DNA of 64,000 nt from Streptomyces ficellus (lineage in GTDB: Bacteria > Actinomycetota > Actinomycetes > Streptomycetales > Streptomycetaceae), in assembly GCF_030406405.1 (NCBI RefSeq), contig NZ_JAUEPL010000013.1, positions 1-64,000 of the forward strand, in the 5' to 3' direction. The translations under genes and the position numbers were made by a program. Positions 62,101 through 64,000 of the stretch are shown piece after piece (the first letter of the stretch is position 1; the number at the start of each line of letters is the position of its first letter). The notes below the pieces were generated by a model that saw nothing but the letters and a program-made list of their open reading frames with translations, was not told the origin of the DNA and did no database searches.

Positions 62101-63284
62101 GCCGGGGCCTCGGTGACCTCGGGGGCCTGGGGGGTCTCCTGCTCCTGCTCGGCGGCCTCGGCGGCGGCCGCCGCGGCGGCGGTCTCCGGGGTCTGGAACA
62201 TCGGCTCGGTGAAGACCGGCGCCTGGAAGACCGGCACGGCGGCGGGGCGCGCGGCGCGGCGGCCACGCTCCGGCTTGTGCGTCGGCTCGGCGGTGAACTT
62301 CGGCGCGGTGGCGCGGCGCCGGGTGCGGCCACGGGAGGCGGCCTCCTCGGCGGCGGCGACCTCGGGCCCGGCCTCGTCGGTGGTGATCTGGGCGACGGTG
62401 TCGGCGGGCAGGCTCTCGCCCGCCTCGGCGACGTCTTCGACGTCCTCCTGTGCCGGGGCCTGCGGCGCGCCCGCGGGCGCGGTCGCCTTGCGGGTGGCGC
62501 GGCGGCGGGTACGGCGCGGGGCGGCCTCCGCCTCGGCCTCGGCGGCGGGCTCCTCGACCGTCTCCGCGGCCTCGGTGACCGGGGCCTCGGCGCCCTGCGG
62601 CTCCTGGACGACCTGCGGGGCACCCGCCGGAGCGGTGGCCTTACGGGTCGCACGGCGACGCGTACGCGCCGGAGCCGCCTCGGGCTCCTCCGTCGCCTGC
62701 TCGACCGGGGCCTCCGCGGCCTGCGGCTCCTGGACAACCTGCGGGGCGCCCGCCGGAGCGGTGGCCTTACGGGTGGCGCGGCGGCGCGCACGCGCCGGAG
62801 CCGCCTCGGGCTCCTCCGTCGGCTGCTCGACCGGGGCCTCGGCGGCCTGCGGCTCCTGAACGGCCTGCGGGGCACCCGCCGGGGCGGTGGCCTTGCGGGT
62901 GGCGCGGCGGCGCGCCGGGACCGGGGCGGCCTCGGGCTGCGGCTGCGGCTGCGACTCCGGCTCGTCAACGGTGGCCTCGGCCACCTGCGGGGCACCCGCC
63001 GGGGCGGTGGCCTTGCGGGTGGCGCGGCGGCGCGGACGCACCGGAGCGGGCTCGGGCGCCTCGTTCGGCGCCTCGGCGAGGGAGGCGACGTCGGCCACGT
63101 CGGCGGCGGGCGTCTCGACGACGACCTCGGCGGCCGGTGCCTCGCCGGCAGCGGCGGTGACCGGCGGGCCCGCCGGACGCGACGCGGCGCGGCGACGGCG
63201 GCGCGGCGGCAGCGTGTCGCTGGGGGAATTGTTCTGTTCGTTGTCGGTACCGGCGGTGGTGCCGGTTTCGTTCGGCTCGAGCAT
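59169..63284 (-). CDS. rne: Ribonuclease E/G family protein, RNase ES-like
   Basis: A 1371-residue endoribonuclease from ATG 63284. About 600 residues of disordered Ala/Pro/Glu/Arg sequence precede the catalytic core at about 600-1020. The core starts PIITEAEFLARREAVERVM, has S1-like YVGNVYLGKVQNVLPSMEAAFVDIG, the DNase-I-like LVIDKTEAMVVVDVNTGKF and the zinc link CVHCNGRG. The C-terminus is again disordered and ends in a histone-H1-like Ala-Lys-Lys tail. A module RRRATRKATAPAGAP occurs five times before and three times after the core. Arms on both sides of the core are known in Streptomyces RNase ES and bind RNA or degradosome partners. Confidence 0.94.
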   Translation of the reverse strand: MLEPNETGTTAGTDNEQNNSPSDTLPPRRRRRAASRPAGPPVTAAAGEAPAAEVVVETPAADVADVASLAEAPNEAPEPAPVRPRRRATRKATAPAGAPQVAEATVDEPESQPQPQPEAAPVPARRRATRKATAPAGAPQAVQEPQAAEAPVEQPTEEPEAAPARARRRATRKATAPAGAPQVVQEPQAAEAPVEQATEEPEAAPARTRRRATRKATAPAGAPQVVQEPQGAEAPVTEAAETVEEPAAEAEAEAAPRRTRRRATRKATAPAGAPQAPAQEDVEDVAEAGESLPADTVAQITTDEAGPEVAAAEEAASRGRTRRRATAPKFTAEPTHKPERGRRAARPAAVPVFQAPVFTEPMFQTPETAAAAAAAEAAEQEQETPQAPEVTEAPAVAEAQPEKQSERQPEAGGRRRRRRRGEPAEPVEPAQPVEAAAAPEPEPEPEAGAEAETEAADGEETDEFEDRPSRRRRRGGRRRRRGEATEAEEAEEAARAEEEAAAEEAEEEHEDEEDEEHETGTPSAAGTSSSRRRRRRRRRSGDATAETELAEEEGVRTVVKVREPRPKAEPSDEVQSIKGSTRLEAKKQRRREGREQGRRRVPIITEAEFLARREAVERVMVVRQSGERTQIGVLEDNVLVEHYVNKEQATSYVGNVYLGKVQNVLPSMEAAFVDIGKGRNAVLYAGEVNFEALGMANGPRRIETALKSGQSVLVQVTKDPIGHKGARLTSQVSLPGRYLVYVPEGSMTGISRKLPDTERARLKTILKKIVPEDAGVIVRTAAEGASEDELRRDVERLQEQWEEIQKKAKNGNAPTLLYGEPDMTVRVVRDIFNEDFSKVIVSGDDAWQTIHGYVTHVAPDLKDRLQRWTSEVDVFATYRIDEQLMKALDRKVWLPSGGSLVIDKTEAMVVVDVNTGKFTGQGGNLEETVTRNNLEAAEEIVRQLRLRDLGGIVVIDFIDMVLESNRDLVLRRLLECLGRDRTKHQVAEVTSLGLVQMTRKRVGQGLLESFSETCVHCNGRGVIVHMEQPTAAGGGGNGGKRAKKRARAAEAEVTAPGIETEVEAPELEAETEAELAAEVAAPVSLAEPLPDTMAADEELYSSVAEAEAAAGRGRTRRRATRKATAPAGAPRAAEEPQPQPALAEVAPEAVELEAAPAIAAAAEEPAPQGRTRRRATRKATAPAGSPKQAQEAAAVVVPAAEPSTPAEQPQPQQQPEPVAEQPQEPQQPQQPQEPEQAAAAEEAPVAAPPRARRRVVRKVTAPAGSPAGAEEAAIVVVSSAPAEPEAEAAEVPAEVSEAPEAPEAPAKKAVRKTAAKKAPAKKAAAKKTAAKKTAAKKTTAKKATKTAKSAAKKTVAAEQSPQPGVTAVTES

Positions 63285-63305
63285 GCGGGCGGTTCTCCCG
63301 TCACG

Positions 63306-63343
63306 CTCCCGGGCGCCGCGTCTGGCGCGGCGCCGCACGGGAG
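63306..63343 (-). promoter_or_regulatory. Strong hairpin in the rne 5' leader
   Basis: GGCGCCGCG (63312-63320) pairs with CGCGGCGCC (63326-63334), extended by CTCCCG/CGGGAG past a 3-base bulge. It lies 22 bases upstream of the rne ATG. In enterobacteria rne is autoregulated through its leader; whether that applies here is open. Confidence 0.45.
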
Positions 63344-63467
63344 CTGTTATGTCTGGCTCGCCGGTTCCGTACGCGATGTACGCACGGCCTGGCGAAAGTC
63401 TCCTGTGGGTGTCCGCGGCCCGACCCAGGTGGCTCCCGAGTACCAGGGCCGCGTTACAACGACCGCC

Positions 63468-64000
63468 CTACGCGGAACCTGCACCTGTCGGCTCCGGGGC
63501 GGCGGCGAGTCCGGCGGCCTTGGGTGGGGCGGCCGTGACTGCCTCGCGGTCGGGCGCGAGCGGGTCGGTCACCGTGCCGGACTCCTCGTCGAAGAGCCCC
63601 TGCGCCAGCCTGGTCACCGCTGCGGGGACCGGCGGCGCCAGGTCGGCCACAGCTCGGAGACCGGACAGGACGTCGTCGGGTCGTACGGCAGGTGTCACGT
63701 GCCGAACCACCAGCCGCAGTATCGCACAGGGGCCCTCGCCGGGCCTATCAGCCTGTGCGTGAGCGGCTTCGAGCCCCGCCACGGCGGCCCTCGCGTCGAA
63801 CGTCCGCATGCCGTTCTTCGTCTTGCGCCGGACCTCGACAGTCTCGGCGGCGAGGAAGGCGGCGACGGCGCGTTCGGCGTCCTCGACCGGCACGCCGTCC
63901 AGCCGCAGCTCCCATACGGAAGCCGTCAGCCGGTCGGCGAGTCCGGACGTACGGGCCTCGACGGCGTCAATGATGTCGAGCCCGGCCGGCAGCGACTCGT
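63468..64000 (-). CDS. TIGR03936/DUF2344 protein, 5' end off the window
   Basis: The frame is open from the right edge to TGA 63468, about 177 residues visible. ESLPAGLDIIDAVEARTSGLADRL, then VWELRLDGVPVEDAERAVAAF and RRKTKNGMRTFDARAAV, are the C-terminal part of the radical-SAM-associated TIGR03936 family normally encoded just ahead of rne in actinobacteria. The remainder (VRHVTPAVRPDDVLSGLRAV) matches the family's last alpha/beta unit, followed by an Ala/Pro tail. It is co-directional with rne, 183 bases away. The internal ATG at 63893 is not the start. Confidence 0.82.
   Translation of the reverse strand, partial: ESLPAGLDIIDAVEARTSGLADRLTASVWELRLDGVPVEDAERAVAAFLAAETVEVRRKTKNGMRTFDARAAVAGLEAAHAQADRPGEGPCAILRLVVRHVTPAVRPDDVLSGLRAVADLAPPVPAAVTRLAQGLFDEESGTVTDPLAPDREAVTAAPPKAAGLAAAPEPTGAGSA

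Overview
The window is high-GC DNA (third codon positions almost all G or C, many GTG starts, Shine-Dalgarno sites of the GGAGG/GAAGGAG type) from a Streptomyces-like actinomycete. Its backbone order is lepA, rpsT, holA, comEC/comEA, degV, leuS, rsfS, an LCP gene, nadD, proA, proB, obg, rpmA, rplU and rne. From memory this matches the S. coelicolor chromosome around SCO2561-SCO2599; that is recalled, not searched. I see no phage genes, transposases, CRISPR arrays or rRNA. Both ends are cut through genes: an ATP-binding regulator on the left and a TIGR03936-type protein on the right.

Layout. 1-16 kb: signalling ATPase fragment, acyl-CoA ligase, translation GTPase LepA facing ribosomal protein S20, DNA polymerase III delta, the comEA-comEC DNA-uptake pair, DegV, a membrane coiled-coil protein, and leuS with a peptide-type attenuator. 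16-19.4 kb: a translationally coupled redox pair, a haem-b-like membrane protein plus a NuoF-like flavoprotein fused to a ferredoxin. 19.5-21.7 kb: two identical tRNA-Ala(GGC) genes flanking a GT87 glycosyltransferase and two zinc-ribbon miniproteins. 21.7-25.7 kb: nadD, an LCP wall-polymer transferase, rsfS and a histidine phosphatase that appears to start at CTG. 25.8-32.1 kb: M48 protease, two membrane proteins sharing an N-terminal motif, proA and proB.

32.2-39.8 kb is a wall-polymer block: a family 2 glycosyltransferase, a CDP-glycerol/ribitol phosphotransferase-like protein, a fused TarI/TarJ-type CDP-ribitol enzyme and a GT4 enzyme. 40.3-42.4 kb is the rplU-rpmA-obg operon with a textbook promoter and a folded leader. 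42.5-58.8 kb, between rplU and rne, looks like an accessory block. It carries glycosyltransferases, GalE and one candidate for every step from UDP-GlcNAc to UDP-2,3-diacetamido-2,3-dideoxy-mannuronate: C6 dehydrogenase, C3 dehydrogenase, aminotransferase, N-acetyltransferase and 2-epimerase. Four of its genes are joined by 4-base GTGA/TTGA/ATGA overlaps. A large RNase E/G closes the window.

The most interesting signals are: the complete diacetamido-uronate pathway; the leuS leader peptide with three Leu codons and a terminator; about eight short (12-17 bp) tandem repeats that start at, or a few bases after, stop codons; the CTG start; the long hairpin ending at the ribosome-binding site of the GT4 gene; and a shared GGGTTACT-type sequence in two promoter regions.
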